A stretch of DNA of 42,461 nucleotides. Source: Indibacter alkaliphilus LW1. Its GTDB lineage: Bacteria > Bacteroidota > Bacteroidia > Cytophagales > Cyclobacteriaceae. Positions 16,257 through 25,301 of the stretch are shown in pieces (within the stretch, counting starts at the first letter, position 1; every line of letters starts with the position of its first letter). Made by a program: the position numbers and the translations under genes. The notes under the pieces are model-generated. The model saw only the letters and a program-made list of their open reading frames with translations. It was not told where the DNA came from and ran no database searches. The DNA is taken from NCBI RefSeq assembly GCF_000295935.2, contig NZ_ALWO02000021.1, positions 1-42,461 on the forward strand. Direction: 5' to 3'.

Positions 16257-16580
16257 GTAGGGACCGTCATTCTGAACGTAGTGAAGAATCTCCCACTCTT
16301 AAGGGAAGGAGATCCTTCACCTCCGCAAGCTCCGGATCAGGATGACGTACACCGACGGTCATTTCCACGCTGTAAAAGCCAGATTATAAACACTGCCATT
16401 GACAGAATTGTAGGGACCGTCACTCTGAGTGAAGCGAAGAGTCTCCTTCCTTTGGGAGTAGGTAGATCCCCCGCAATTCTGCGGGACAGGCTTTCACCTC
16501 CGCAAGCTCCGGATCAGGATGACGTACACCCACGGTCATTTCATTTCCCTAAATGTCAAATTTTAAATACTGCCATTGAC
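16257..16580 (+). repeat. Tandem duplication of a roughly 150-bp repeat
   Basis: Two copies start at 16257 and 16410 with GTAGGGACCGTCA[T/C]TCTGA, share CACCTCCGCAAGCTCCGGAT and GATCAGGATGACGTACACC, and end with ACTGCCATTGAC. The pattern of a CTGA-GTGAAG-GAAG core and GGATCAGGATGAC end is the kind of dispersed repeat common between Bacteroidota genes. Confidence 0.75.
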
Positions 16581-16688
16581 TTGATCAGGGAAAGATTACT
16601 CATCATCTCCCTCCGCTCAGCCAAGGTCCGCATCAAGGGGCTGGCTTATAGAAACCACTCCCTCAAAGACGGCAGCAGGCATGTCTGC

Positions 16689-18251
16689 GTGCCTTCTTAT
16701 ATCAAGCCGAAGAGGCTGCTCGGGATGGGTTTGATTCTTTCTTTGTTTTGTTTTCCCAGCCCTGCACAGGATGATAAGGGAAATAGAACCCAAGCTCCCT
16801 TGGTAATATATGGGGAGATACTTGCCAAAGTTTCTTCCGATACGCTGGAGCTTGCCATCTATGAAGATTATATGGGTAGCCTGGTCAAGAAACCTGCACC
16901 CACCATATATCAGATACCGGTCTCTTCAGGGGATGGATACTATGGACTGCCCGGAAACATCACCTTCAGCCACACTACCAAAGACATCAAAGGGTATGCT
17001 TTTGGCCGGCTAACTTCCAAAGCTCATGGGACATTGTTTTCAGACTTTATCATCACTCCAGGAGATACAGTTGGATTTTTCATGGATACCTTCCGGAACA
17101 GACTTGTGTTTTTGGGTCCAAATGCCGATAAATACAAAATCCAGAAGGAACTGGATGAAGCCAAGCTCGTCGATCTTGCTGAGAGCCCCGCAAACTTAGT
17201 GGTAGAAGACATGGAGGCGTTTCTGGAGGCAGGGACAGATTCCAGGGAGCCTGAATATGGGGTCAGAAGCTTTGTTCCCTATCCAAAGGAAAAAAGGCTG
17301 GATCACTACAGGGAAACACTTGAAAAGGAAATAGAAGGACATGCATATTTTGATATTATCGAGAGTTATAAAGGGGTTCTGGACAGTGAGTTCCTGGAAC
17401 TTTTGGAGATCAACCAGCTTGGCAAACTGCTCTTTCCCAAGACATTTAATTTCAATATCAACCGGAAAGATGACAGGGATGCCTGGTCAGAGGTTTTTTT
17501 AAAGGCCCTGCCTTCTCTTCCCGGTATTGATTACGATCAGGAGCTTATTTTGAGCGCACCTTTCTATACAGACTACCTACTTGAAAAATACCTGGCAGGA
17601 TCTTATTCCAAAAGGACCCGGGCATTTGATGAAGTACTGGCCATCGAAAACAGTTACTTACGGGACAGGATGATTTCAAAATTTATCATGAGGTTTTATC
17701 CTGTGATCGTCAAAAAGGAAGAGTACTTGGAAACCGCATTTTCTGTGATGGAAGACAGTACTTCCATTGAATTGCTGAGAAACTTTGTAGAAGGAAAAAC
17801 AAAAGGAAATGAAGTCCCGGGATATAAACTCACAGCTGAAGATGGGAGAGAGGTTGGACTGGATGACTTTAGAGGGAAAGTGGTGTTTGTGGATTTTTGG
17901 TTTACCGGATGCCATGCCTGTGTGCTCTACAACGGGAATGTGCTGACTCCTGTAGAACATCATTTTGAAGACAGCGAAGAAGTGGTTTTTCTGGGAGTAT
18001 CCGTGGATACTGACCGTGAAAAATGGCTTAAAAGTATAGAAGGAGGGAAGTATGCCCCTCAGGGAACCACCCATCTGTATACAGGGGGTATGGGTTCGGA
18101 CCATCCCTTGGTCAAGTATTTTTCCTTTCAGGGATTCCCCAGCCAGGTACTTCTCAACAGGGAAGGTAAAATTGTTGAAACTACAGGCCTGAGAAAGGAT
18201 CATGAAGCTGTAATCCAGCTTATTTCTGATACAATTAACCAAACACCATAA
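16689..18251 (+). CDS. Exported TlpA-like thioredoxin-fold protein
   Basis: The C-terminal third has a TlpA/AhpC-type thioredoxin fold: GKVVFVDFWFTGCHAC with a CxxC pair, a later VVFLGVSVDTDREKW strand-helix, and GFPSQVLLNREGKIV containing the cis-proline. The longer N-terminal part is unassigned; it starts with a beta-rich segment and continues with helices. GTG at 16689 is preferred because it gives a full signal peptide (K/R-rich start, LLGMGLILSLFCF core, PSPAQ end). An ATG at 16725 would lack the charged n-region. It is the first gene of a run with susC (10-bp gap) and susD. It likely acts in the periplasm as a thiol-disulfide reductase. Most Bacteroidota relatives lie after susCD, so first position is slightly unusual. 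Confidence 0.82.
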   Translation: MPSYIKPKRLLGMGLILSLFCFPSPAQDDKGNRTQAPLVIYGEILAKVSSDTLELAIYEDYMGSLVKKPAPTIYQIPVSSGDGYYGLPGNITFSHTTKDIKGYAFGRLTSKAHGTLFSDFIITPGDTVGFFMDTFRNRLVFLGPNADKYKIQKELDEAKLVDLAESPANLVVEDMEAFLEAGTDSREPEYGVRSFVPYPKEKRLDHYRETLEKEIEGHAYFDIIESYKGVLDSEFLELLEINQLGKLLFPKTFNFNINRKDDRDAWSEVFLKALPSLPGIDYDQELILSAPFYTDYLLEKYLAGSYSKRTRAFDEVLAIENSYLRDRMISKFIMRFYPVIVKKEEYLETAFSVMEDSTSIELLRNFVEGKTKGNEVPGYKLTAEDGREVGLDDFRGKVVFVDFWFTGCHACVLYNGNVLTPVEHHFEDSEEVVFLGVSVDTDREKWLKSIEGGKYAPQGTTHLYTGGMGSDHPLVKYFSFQGFPSQVLLNREGKIVETTGLRKDHEAVIQLISDTINQTP

Positions 18252-18261
18252 ACAAATACCT

Positions 18262-21200
18262 ATGAAAAAAGTGCTCTACTTAGCAGTATTGCTGCTGGTA
18301 TGGGGGATTTCCCATGCCCAGCAATCAGAACCGAATGTCAGGGGAAGTATCATACTTTCAACTGATGAATTGCCGGCTATCGGTGCTTCCATTGTGGTAA
18401 AAGGAACCAACCTGGGAACCATCACGGATATGGAAGGAAATTTCACCTTAAGACTGGAAGAGGGAAATTATGTACTGTTGGTCTCCTCCATAGGATTCAC
18501 TTCTCAGGAAATTGAAATCAGGGTACCTTCTACGGCTGCAGAGAATCTGGAAATCAGACTATCTGAAGACGCTTTGGGCCTGACAGAAGTGGAAGTGTTT
18601 TCTACGGGATATCAGGATATCCCCAAAGAAAGGGCTACAGGTTCTTTTGTACAGGTGGACAATGAACTGGTAAACAGAAGAATCAGTACCAATATTCTTG
18701 ACAGGCTCGAAGATGTGACCCCAGGCCTGATCTTCAACAGGGATGTGCCGGGAAGGGAAAATGATTTTTCCATCAGGGGAACATCAACCCTGTTTTCGGA
18801 TGCCAGGCCTCTGGTTGTCATAGATAATTTTCCCTATGACGGTCCATTGGAAAACATCAACCCCAATGATGTGGAAAGTATCACTGTACTTAGGGATGCT
18901 GCATCGGCTTCCATCTGGGGAGCCCAGGCAGGCAATGGAGTAGTGGTGATCACTACCAAAAAAGGCAAAAAAGGAATGGGCCCAAAAGTGAGTATCAATG
19001 CAAATACCACTGTGATTGAACCCAGAGATCTTTTCTATGAAGATTTTATGTCTATAGGCTCATTTATAGATGCAGAGCGCATGTTGTTTGAAAGAGGCCA
19101 GTTTACAGACCGGGAAAACAATGCGGGCAACCTCACACTTTCTCCGGTTGTGGAAACCCTGATCAAGGAAAGGGATGGGCTGATCAGTTCAGCAGAAGCA
19201 GAAAACATAATAGGCCGATATAGAAACTCAGACATCAGGAGGGATCTGGAAAGGTACATTTATAGGCCTCAGGTAAGACAGCAGTACAGCCTGGGAGTAA
19301 GAGGAGGATCAGAAAACCATGATTACAGTGTTTCTGCAGGGTTTGATGGAAACAGACAGGAAATTGTCACCCGTTCAGACAGCAGGTTTACCCTTGGTGC
19401 CCAGAACAATTTCAGTCTTGCACAAAACAGGCTCAAAATCAGTTCCGGGATTTACATCACCCAAAGTTCAAGGATTTCAGAGACAGGAGTTCCTACCTCC
19501 CTTTATATGTATGAACCATTAAGGGATGAGCAAGGAAATAACCTGGCTACGATCAGAGGAATCAACAGGAGATTTGCCGAGAGCGCAATGGATAACGGGT
19601 TTTTGGACTGGAGCTTTGTACCCCTTGATGAAATCGGAAGGACAAGAGATCATTTCAGGCAGAATGATTTCAGGCTGAATACGGGTTTGTCTTACAGGAT
19701 TTTTGAAGGAATGGAAGCGGAGCTGATGCACCAGTATTGGTCAAATACCTCAGGCAGCGAACAGCTCAGAAGGGAGGACAGTTTTTTTGCACGTGACCTT
19801 GTCAATGACTTTACCACCTTTGCAGCCAATGGCAATCCGGTAAGAAATATTCCTATAGGTGGTGTAAGGGACTACACTGATATTAATGCAGAAAGTCACC
19901 ATTTCAGGGCCCAACTGAAGTACAATGGGAAATTGGGAGAAAAAGGTTTCCTGAGTGCCATCGCTGGAGCTGAGGTCAAAGATTTAAGAACTGTTGGCAA
20001 TACCAACCGCTGGTATGGATATGATTCCGAAACAGGAGCCAGTCTCCCGGTGGATTACCTTCCGTTTTTCCAAAGGTCTTCCAGTCTCTCGTTTTCCAGC
20101 ATTCCAAGGCTTCAGGGAGTAACCGGGACAGTGAACCGCTTTGTGTCAGGATATGCCAATTTTGGCTATACCTATGACAACAGGTTCGTGCTGAGCCTCA
20201 GTGCGAGGCAGGACGGATCCAATATTTTTGGTGTCAATGCCAACCAAAGGCTGGTGCCGCTATGGTCTGCCGGGCTCAACTGGAATATCAGTGAGGAAAG
20301 TTTTTATAACTGGGAGGCAGTTCCATTTCTGAGGCTGAGGAGTACCTATGGTTACAACGGTAATGTCAATTCTTCCTTGAGTGCATTTCCTACCGCATTT
20401 ATCAGACAGGCATCCAATATAGGTAACCTCCCATATCTTGCTTTGAACAATCCCGGTAACCCTGATCTGAGATGGGAAAGAATTGGGATAGTTAACCTTG
20501 CCATGGACTTCGAAACCAAAGGGGGAAGGTTGATGGGTAATGTGGAATATTATTCAAAGAACGGTATTGACCTGATAGGTACCATCCCTTTTCCCAGTAA
20601 TACGGGATTTACTTCTTTTACCGGGAATTTCTCAAGTATGGTCACCCGGGGATGGGATATCAATCTCACATCTGTGAATATTGACAGGAGAAGGCAGTTT
20701 GGCTGGAATACCAATTTCTTTCTTTCTATAAACAAGGAAGAGGTGACTGATTTTGAAGGTATTACTTCTGCGCGTTCTTACTTTGACTATGGCTCGGGAG
20801 GTCCTGTAGATCCCACTCCAAGAGAAGGTTTTCCTTTACACGCAGTCTATACAGTTCCCTATGCAGGTCTGGATCCTGATACAGGAAACCCGCGTGGGTT
20901 TTTGAACGGAGAGCCCAGTACCAATGCCGGTGCCGTGATCAGCAGCACGGAAATAGATGACCTGATTTTCCAGGGTTATGGCAGGCCTACGGTATTCGGA
21001 GCCCTTAGGAATGATTTTACTTGGAAGAACTTCTCACTTTCGGCCAATATCAGTTACAGGATGGGCTATGTTTTCAGAAGACCTACTTTGAGTTATTTCA
21101 ACCTGCTCAATGGCTGGATAACCCATTCTGATTATGAAAGGAGATGGCAGAACCCCGGAGATGAATTGGTGACGGATGTACCGTCCCTTCCCACAGCATA

Positions 21201-21456
21201 TGACGATAACAGTGCCAGGCTTTTTCAGAATTCAGATGCACTTATAGAAAAAGGGGATCATATCAGACTTCAGGATATCAGGATAGCCTATACCCTTCAA
21301 TCACCTTCAAAACTAAAACTGGACAGGTTGGAAGTTTTTGTTTACCTGAACAACCTTGGGATTCTCTGGAAGGCCACCGACCTGCCTATAGATCCTGACT
21401 TCAGGACGGTCAGACCTATGAGGTCATTTACCTTGGGAGTGAATGTAAACCTATAA
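18262..21456 (+). CDS. susC: SusC/RagA-family TonB-dependent receptor
   Basis: The 1064-aa outer-membrane protein has a signal peptide (MKKVLYLAVLLLVWGISHAQ) and a carboxypeptidase-regulatory-like domain (about 25-110, with the GTNLGTITDMEGNF and VSSIGF signatures). The TonB-dependent plug contains FSIRGTSTLFSDARPLVVID and DVESITVLRDAASASIWGAQ, followed by a beta barrel of alternating aromatic strands. SusC proteins import glycans or peptides across the outer membrane together with a SusD lid. The substrate is unknown: no glycoside hydrolase, sulfatase or peptidase lies nearby. The TlpA and MauE neighbours instead point to a redox or peptide setting. It is intact. Confidence 0.95.
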   Translation: MKKVLYLAVLLLVWGISHAQQSEPNVRGSIILSTDELPAIGASIVVKGTNLGTITDMEGNFTLRLEEGNYVLLVSSIGFTSQEIEIRVPSTAAENLEIRLSEDALGLTEVEVFSTGYQDIPKERATGSFVQVDNELVNRRISTNILDRLEDVTPGLIFNRDVPGRENDFSIRGTSTLFSDARPLVVIDNFPYDGPLENINPNDVESITVLRDAASASIWGAQAGNGVVVITTKKGKKGMGPKVSINANTTVIEPRDLFYEDFMSIGSFIDAERMLFERGQFTDRENNAGNLTLSPVVETLIKERDGLISSAEAENIIGRYRNSDIRRDLERYIYRPQVRQQYSLGVRGGSENHDYSVSAGFDGNRQEIVTRSDSRFTLGAQNNFSLAQNRLKISSGIYITQSSRISETGVPTSLYMYEPLRDEQGNNLATIRGINRRFAESAMDNGFLDWSFVPLDEIGRTRDHFRQNDFRLNTGLSYRIFEGMEAELMHQYWSNTSGSEQLRREDSFFARDLVNDFTTFAANGNPVRNIPIGGVRDYTDINAESHHFRAQLKYNGKLGEKGFLSAIAGAEVKDLRTVGNTNRWYGYDSETGASLPVDYLPFFQRSSSLSFSSIPRLQGVTGTVNRFVSGYANFGYTYDNRFVLSLSARQDGSNIFGVNANQRLVPLWSAGLNWNISEESFYNWEAVPFLRLRSTYGYNGNVNSSLSAFPTAFIRQASNIGNLPYLALNNPGNPDLRWERIGIVNLAMDFETKGGRLMGNVEYYSKNGIDLIGTIPFPSNTGFTSFTGNFSSMVTRGWDINLTSVNIDRRRQFGWNTNFFLSINKEEVTDFEGITSARSYFDYGSGGPVDPTPREGFPLHAVYTVPYAGLDPDTGNPRGFLNGEPSTNAGAVISSTEIDDLIFQGYGRPTVFGALRNDFTWKNFSLSANISYRMGYVFRRPTLSYFNLLNGWITHSDYERRWQNPGDELVTDVPSLPTAYDDNSARLFQNSDALIEKGDHIRLQDIRIAYTLQSPSKLKLDRLEVFVYLNNLGILWKATDLPIDPDFRTVRPMRSFTLGVNVNL

Positions 21457-21648
21457 TGAAATTCCGGTGGGGGTAGGAAGCTGATTGAAAACCGGCCTTT
21501 GATTTCTCATAAGGTAAATGTTGATAATGAACCCAAATGTAGCTTTCGGATACACATAAGGTGACGGAACTGCCTGGCCGGATACCAATTGGCGTCAGAT
21601 CTCTGCCGGATATTTTAATGAAATACCAAACAATAAAACAGGAATAAA

Positions 21649-23022
21649 ATGAAAACATATTGGAAAAAAAGCTTGCCGATGATTTGCCTGATCTGGCTCA
21701 TAGCGGGATGTACGGAGTTTTTGGATGAAAAACCTGACATCAGCATGGTTGTTCCCCGCTCCCTTGATGAACTCCAGGGCTTGCTGGATGATTCAGTTTT
21801 GAGAAGGATGAATACAGGTCCAAGTGGGGCCATCATCAGTGCAGATGACATAAGGCTTAGTGAAAATGGATTTGCTATCAGAACAATATTGGACAGGCAA
21901 ATGTATACCTGGGACAAAGAGCTTATGGTAGGGGTGCCCAATTTTTCAGATTGGTCCATTACCTACCAACAGGTATTCAATGCAAACCTTGTTTTGGACA
22001 GGATCGAAAGTATAGAGCCGAAAACTTCACAGGAGTCAATTCAGAAGCAGGAGATTATAGGAAGGGCCTTGTTTTACAGGTCTTTTGCTTTTCATCACCT
22101 GATGGAGATCTTTTGTCTACCCTATAACCCATCTACTGCATCGGCAAATCTGGGTCTTCCATTAAGAAAAAGCAGTAATATCAACATTCAGGTTCAAAGA
22201 TCAAGTCTTGAAGAGACTTTTCAGTTGATAATGGATGACCTTAGGGAAGCCCTGGAGCTCTTACCCGATAGAATCGATGTGATTACAAGACCCTCCAAAG
22301 TTTCAGCAAATGCACTGCTGGCCCGGTTGAGCATGATAGCAGGAGACTTTGATGCTGCGGTAACTTATGCTTCCAATGCCATTGCCCTTGGCAACGGATT
22401 GATGGACTACTCCCAAATCAATTCTAACCTGATCATACCCATACCATTCACCTCAAATACAGAGCTGATATTTCACCAGTCAGCAGGTACAGGTTCCCTT
22501 TCATTTTCTCCCGAAACTTTGGTAAGTGATGAGGTTTTCGATCTTTATGGTGAAGGTGACCTGAGAAAAGAGGTGTTTTTCAGAGCAGTACCTTCAGGCT
22601 TTAATTTTAATGGAAACTACTCAGGTCAAACGAGCTGGTTTACAGGTTTGGCCATGGATGAAGTATACCTGAATTTAGCTGAAAGTCTGGCCCGTCTTGG
22701 AAGGGGAGAGGAGGCTGTGGATTACCTCAATGAGCTGCTTGAGAAAAGGTTTGATCCGGAATATTTCGTTCCAGTAGGGTTTTCCGATGACCTTGAAATA
22801 CTTGAAAGGGTAATAGTTGAAAGAAGGAAAACCTTGTGCTTTAGGCCAACCCGGTGGATGGATCTGAGAAGGTACAACCAAGAGCCTTCCAGGGCCAAAA
22901 CATTGGTCAGGGAAGCTGGAGGGCAGGTATACAGATTGGAGCCGAATAGTGTAAACTATGCTTTGCCCATACCGGAAAATGACATAGAACTGGGTGGGCT
23001 GGAACAAAATAAAAGGGAATAA
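21649..23022 (+). CDS. susD: SusD/RagB-family surface lipoprotein
   Basis: The 457-aa product has a lipoprotein signal ending LIAGC (Cys21) followed by TEFLDEKPD, typical of SusD-like lipoproteins. The body is helical with TPR-like pairs (AVTYASNAIALGNGL, near residue 240). The C-terminal end carries the family signature of an RRKTLCFRPTRWMDLRRY segment. SusD caps the SusC barrel and binds substrate at the cell surface. It follows susC after 192 bp without a visible terminator and ends just before a hairpin. At 457 aa it is a little short for the family. Confidence 0.92.
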   Translation: MKTYWKKSLPMICLIWLIAGCTEFLDEKPDISMVVPRSLDELQGLLDDSVLRRMNTGPSGAIISADDIRLSENGFAIRTILDRQMYTWDKELMVGVPNFSDWSITYQQVFNANLVLDRIESIEPKTSQESIQKQEIIGRALFYRSFAFHHLMEIFCLPYNPSTASANLGLPLRKSSNINIQVQRSSLEETFQLIMDDLREALELLPDRIDVITRPSKVSANALLARLSMIAGDFDAAVTYASNAIALGNGLMDYSQINSNLIIPIPFTSNTELIFHQSAGTGSLSFSPETLVSDEVFDLYGEGDLRKEVFFRAVPSGFNFNGNYSGQTSWFTGLAMDEVYLNLAESLARLGRGEEAVDYLNELLEKRFDPEYFVPVGFSDDLEILERVIVERRKTLCFRPTRWMDLRRYNQEPSRAKTLVREAGGQVYRLEPNSVNYALPIPENDIELGGLEQNKRE

Positions 23023-23037
23023 GATGAATGAAAGGGC

Positions 23038-23062
23038 GGGGCTAAGTGGCCCCACCTTTTCT
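23038..23062. terminator. Terminator between susD and the DUF6520-like gene
   Basis: GGGGC and GCCCC form a short GC stem with loop TAAGTG, followed by CACCTTTTCTT on the plus strand. The two genes converge here, so it may serve both. Confidence 0.6.
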
Positions 23063-23068
23063 TCCTGT

Positions 23069-23344
23069 TTAATCCTCGATAGGAGTTAATGATAAAGGCA
23101 TAAACTCCCCGTTTTCAACGATTGGGGCTCCTTGATTTGGAGCAGATCTTGTACAAACTTCCTCTTCAACAAGGTTACATTCGTACTCGACTCCTTCTGT
23201 GGCGCCTGTGGCATCATACCACTGTCCACCAAACAAGCCATATTTTGGCTGGAAGGAATCTACAGGCTGGGTAAATGCAAATGCAAATACCGCAGCTAAC
23301 GAGAATACTCCTGCGCGTAGCAGGATTTTTAATTTAGTATTCAT
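23069..23344 (-). CDS. DUF6520-like small exported peptide
   Basis: The 91-aa product has a clear signal peptide (MNTKLKILLRAGVFSLAAVF then AFAFTQP). The mature part of about 60 residues includes a YGLFGGQWYDATGA segment and exactly two cysteines (EYECNLVEEEVCTR). This matches small exported DUF6520 proteins that often occur near SusCD and MauE-like genes in Bacteroidota. With a thioredoxin-fold protein and MauE beside it, the cysteine pair may form a disulfide. Function is unknown for the family. It converges on susD and is followed in the same direction by no close gene. Confidence 0.75.
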   Translation of the reverse strand: MNTKLKILLRAGVFSLAAVFAFAFTQPVDSFQPKYGLFGGQWYDATGATEGVEYECNLVEEEVCTRSAPNQGAPIVENGEFMPLSLTPIED

Positions 23345-23734
23345 AACTTTATATGATTTTGTGAAAGAAATCCCGGCTGTTCTGATCTGAGATCTTTAGA
23401 CCTATTGACCTTTGGAGAGGGATGGCCGGTTTCTTACCCCTGCAGTTGAAAGCCTGTCACCTGGTGAGCTTACTTTCTGTTGTTTTCTGACTGTTTTTTG
23501 TTTACCTCCTTTCCTTTTTTTATGACAAATTGTTCAAAATATGAACCGACGAAATGTTAATGGTTATAATGTTAAATGTTAAGGCGTGACGGATTCCTAA
23601 CTATTCACTTTTCACTAATTACTACTCACTCTCTTCCTATTTTCATCTCACTATTTCTCTTCCTTGTTTTTGGCGATAAGCTGAATTCACCATTGAACTA
23701 CCTGCGGCCAAAAACAAATCCAACTTCTCGATTT

Positions 23735-23790
23735 GGATCCTCGGGTTGAAACCCGAGGCTATTATACCTGCGCCCTTATAGGGCTAATGA
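23735..23790 (-). repeat. REP-like hairpin element, copy 1
   Basis: Contains the 20-bp palindrome CCTCGGGTTGAAACCCGAGG (23739-23758) followed by GCTATTATACCTGCGCCCTT and a second small stem around GCCCTTATAGGGC. It is the inverted relative of 27545-27603. Confidence 0.75.
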
Positions 23791-23793
23791 TGA

Positions 23794-23854
23794 CCATGGG
23801 CTGTGGCGCAAAACGGTAAAAATGTAGTAAGAGAATTTTGCACCATACCCATGG
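23794..23854. repeat. Imperfect long palindrome
   Basis: CCATGGGCTGTGGCGCAAAA pairs with TTTTGCACCATACCCATGG across a roughly 22-nt loop, with a few mismatches. It is directly adjacent to the REP-like hairpin, so the two may form one repeat unit. Confidence 0.6.
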
Positions 23855-24006
23855 CTACCAAATCACCATACCCCAATCACTTGAATTAGAGAACCGAGCC
23901 TTCAAATCAGCCTAACCAATATTTCTACTTTATTTCTATCGTATTTCAACATATATCTTTTCAAATCTCAGTTTTCCCGTTTCATTCTTTATCTATTCTC
24001 TAATCA

Positions 24007-24438
24007 CTATTTTCTATTCACTTTTAGCCCTATCACCGCTATCCCCAAAAACACAAGGTTAAACACCAAATGCTCTCCCCAATCCAAACTGTTGATCACC
24101 CCGCCGCAGCTACAGGGGGTTCTGCCAAAGATGCCTGTCATCACTATGCCTATATATATGCTGAAGGCAGCCAGCAGGATAATGGAAACCAGAAAGCCTG
24201 TTTTCCTCAAAGGATTGCTGATTAGCATTACGGAGGTGACAAGTTCTATAGGTGGTAATCCATAAAGAATTGCCGTAGCCATCCAATCCGGAAAAACCTG
24301 GTTGTACAATCCCCCTTTGGTACCCTGCCAGTCATAGACTTTGCTGATCGCCGTATAGGCAAAAAGCAAGCAGAGTAGGAGGGCGCAGGCTTCTGATATA
24401 TAAGGCTTTATCCTGTATGGTTTGGCTTCCTTTGACAT
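24007..24438 (-). CDS. MauE/DoxX-like redox membrane protein
   Basis: The 143-aa integral membrane protein has four hydrophobic segments (about 10-30, 55-75, 80-105, 120-138). A CSCGG motif after the third, followed by NSLDWGEHLVFNLVF, is diagnostic of the MauE group. MauE-like proteins are thought to support disulfide or redox maturation of exported partners. ATG at 24436-24438 is chosen; the longer version adds 13 residues without family match. It lies downstream of a divergent Crp-like regulator and upstream of the DUF6520-like gene on the same strand, 660 bp apart. A functional link to the TlpA protein and two-cysteine peptide is inferred. Confidence 0.82.
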   Translation of the reverse strand: MSKEAKPYRIKPYISEACALLLCLLFAYTAISKVYDWQGTKGGLYNQVFPDWMATAILYGLPPIELVTSVMLISNPLRKTGFLVSIILLAAFSIYIGIVMTGIFGRTPCSCGGVINSLDWGEHLVFNLVFLGIAVIGLKVNRK

Positions 24439-24667
24439 GTTTAAATTTCGGAAATATTTAACTTTTCCCATGTCCAAAACTGCACATTTTCACTTTTGAG
24501 CCTTATTTTGATTGTTTTTGAACATGTTTTAACATAGTTAGCACTAATTAATACTTTTTATTAGGTGAATAATACAATTTATAAATAGATTTATTTTTCA
24601 ACTAAAGTGCATGATTAATTTTGATTCGGTGATTTGATTTTGTTTTACTTTTAACACAACCTAATTG

Positions 24668-25261
24668 ATGAAAAGAGATGAATTGGTAATTCGATTAAAA
24701 AGTGAGCTTGACCCCTTTGATCAGCTTGGCATGAAGAATTTTGAAAAAGCCATGACATACTTCGAATTCATAGAATATAAAAAAGGTATGTATCTGAAGT
24801 TCGCTGGTCAAGTAGATATGTATTTTCGATATATCTTAGAAGGCATAGCTGTGTATTCCCATCTTTCTGAGAAAGGGATTTCTACCAGCAAGTATATTTT
24901 TCTTCCCAAATCTACGGCCTATGATCCAGAATCCTATTTGAGTGAAAAGCCAAGTGATTTTATGATAGTGGCAAGGACTGAGATGCAAATCTGTAGGCTA
25001 AGAAAATCTTTCGAAAAGGAATTGATCAAAAGTATTCCCGGATTTTATCCTATTCTGATAAATATGATCAGGAGTTTTCAAAGGGACCTTTTGCGTTGGC
25101 AAATGGAAATTATGGAATTGAACAGCCATCAGAAATACGAAGCCCTTTTAGGCCTTTATCCCAACATTGGCAATATATTGATGAGCAAAGATATTACAGG
25201 CGTGTTGAGGATTTCCAGGTCTACATTAAGTACCATCAAGAGAACAGCATCCGAAAATTGA
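24668..25261 (+). CDS. Crp/Fnr-like transcription regulator
   Basis: The 197-aa protein has a cyclic-nucleotide-binding-like jelly roll (about 25-110, with YFEFIEYKKGMYLKFAGQ and YILEGIAVYS) and a C-terminal HTH ending in ITGVLRISRSTLSTIKR. Ligand residues for cAMP are not conserved in an obvious way, as is usual for Bacteroidota members. The ATG at 24668 is preferred to a TTG one codon earlier. It is divergent from the MauE-like gene across an AT-rich 230-bp spacer and close upstream of the RteC gene (40 bp), so it may control either. Confidence 0.85.
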   Translation: MKRDELVIRLKSELDPFDQLGMKNFEKAMTYFEFIEYKKGMYLKFAGQVDMYFRYILEGIAVYSHLSEKGISTSKYIFLPKSTAYDPESYLSEKPSDFMIVARTEMQICRLRKSFEKELIKSIPGFYPILINMIRSFQRDLLRWQMEIMELNSHQKYEALLGLYPNIGNILMSKDITGVLRISRSTLSTIKRTASEN

Positions 25262-25301
25262 ACTTAAACGGAATCAATGTTTCACTAAAAGTTTAAAAAT
25301 T

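Larger units (their letters stand above)
15573..16688. other. Repeat-rich spacer before the TlpA gene
   Basis: No gene is supported here. The stretch holds three short period-7 arrays and a tandem pair of roughly 150-bp repeats, listed separately. The frame of the downstream gene is open back to 15855, but only across these repeats, so it is not taken as coding. Confidence 0.6.
23345..24006. other. Spacer with REP-like palindromes
   Basis: No gene is supported. It holds the leader of the DUF6520-like gene, then AT-rich DNA and two palindromic units (23735-23790 and 23794-23854), listed separately. Confidence 0.6.

Noticed and set aside
15855-16688. Upstream extension of the TlpA gene
   Set aside because: The extra codons are repeat sequence, and a clean signal peptide begins at 16689.
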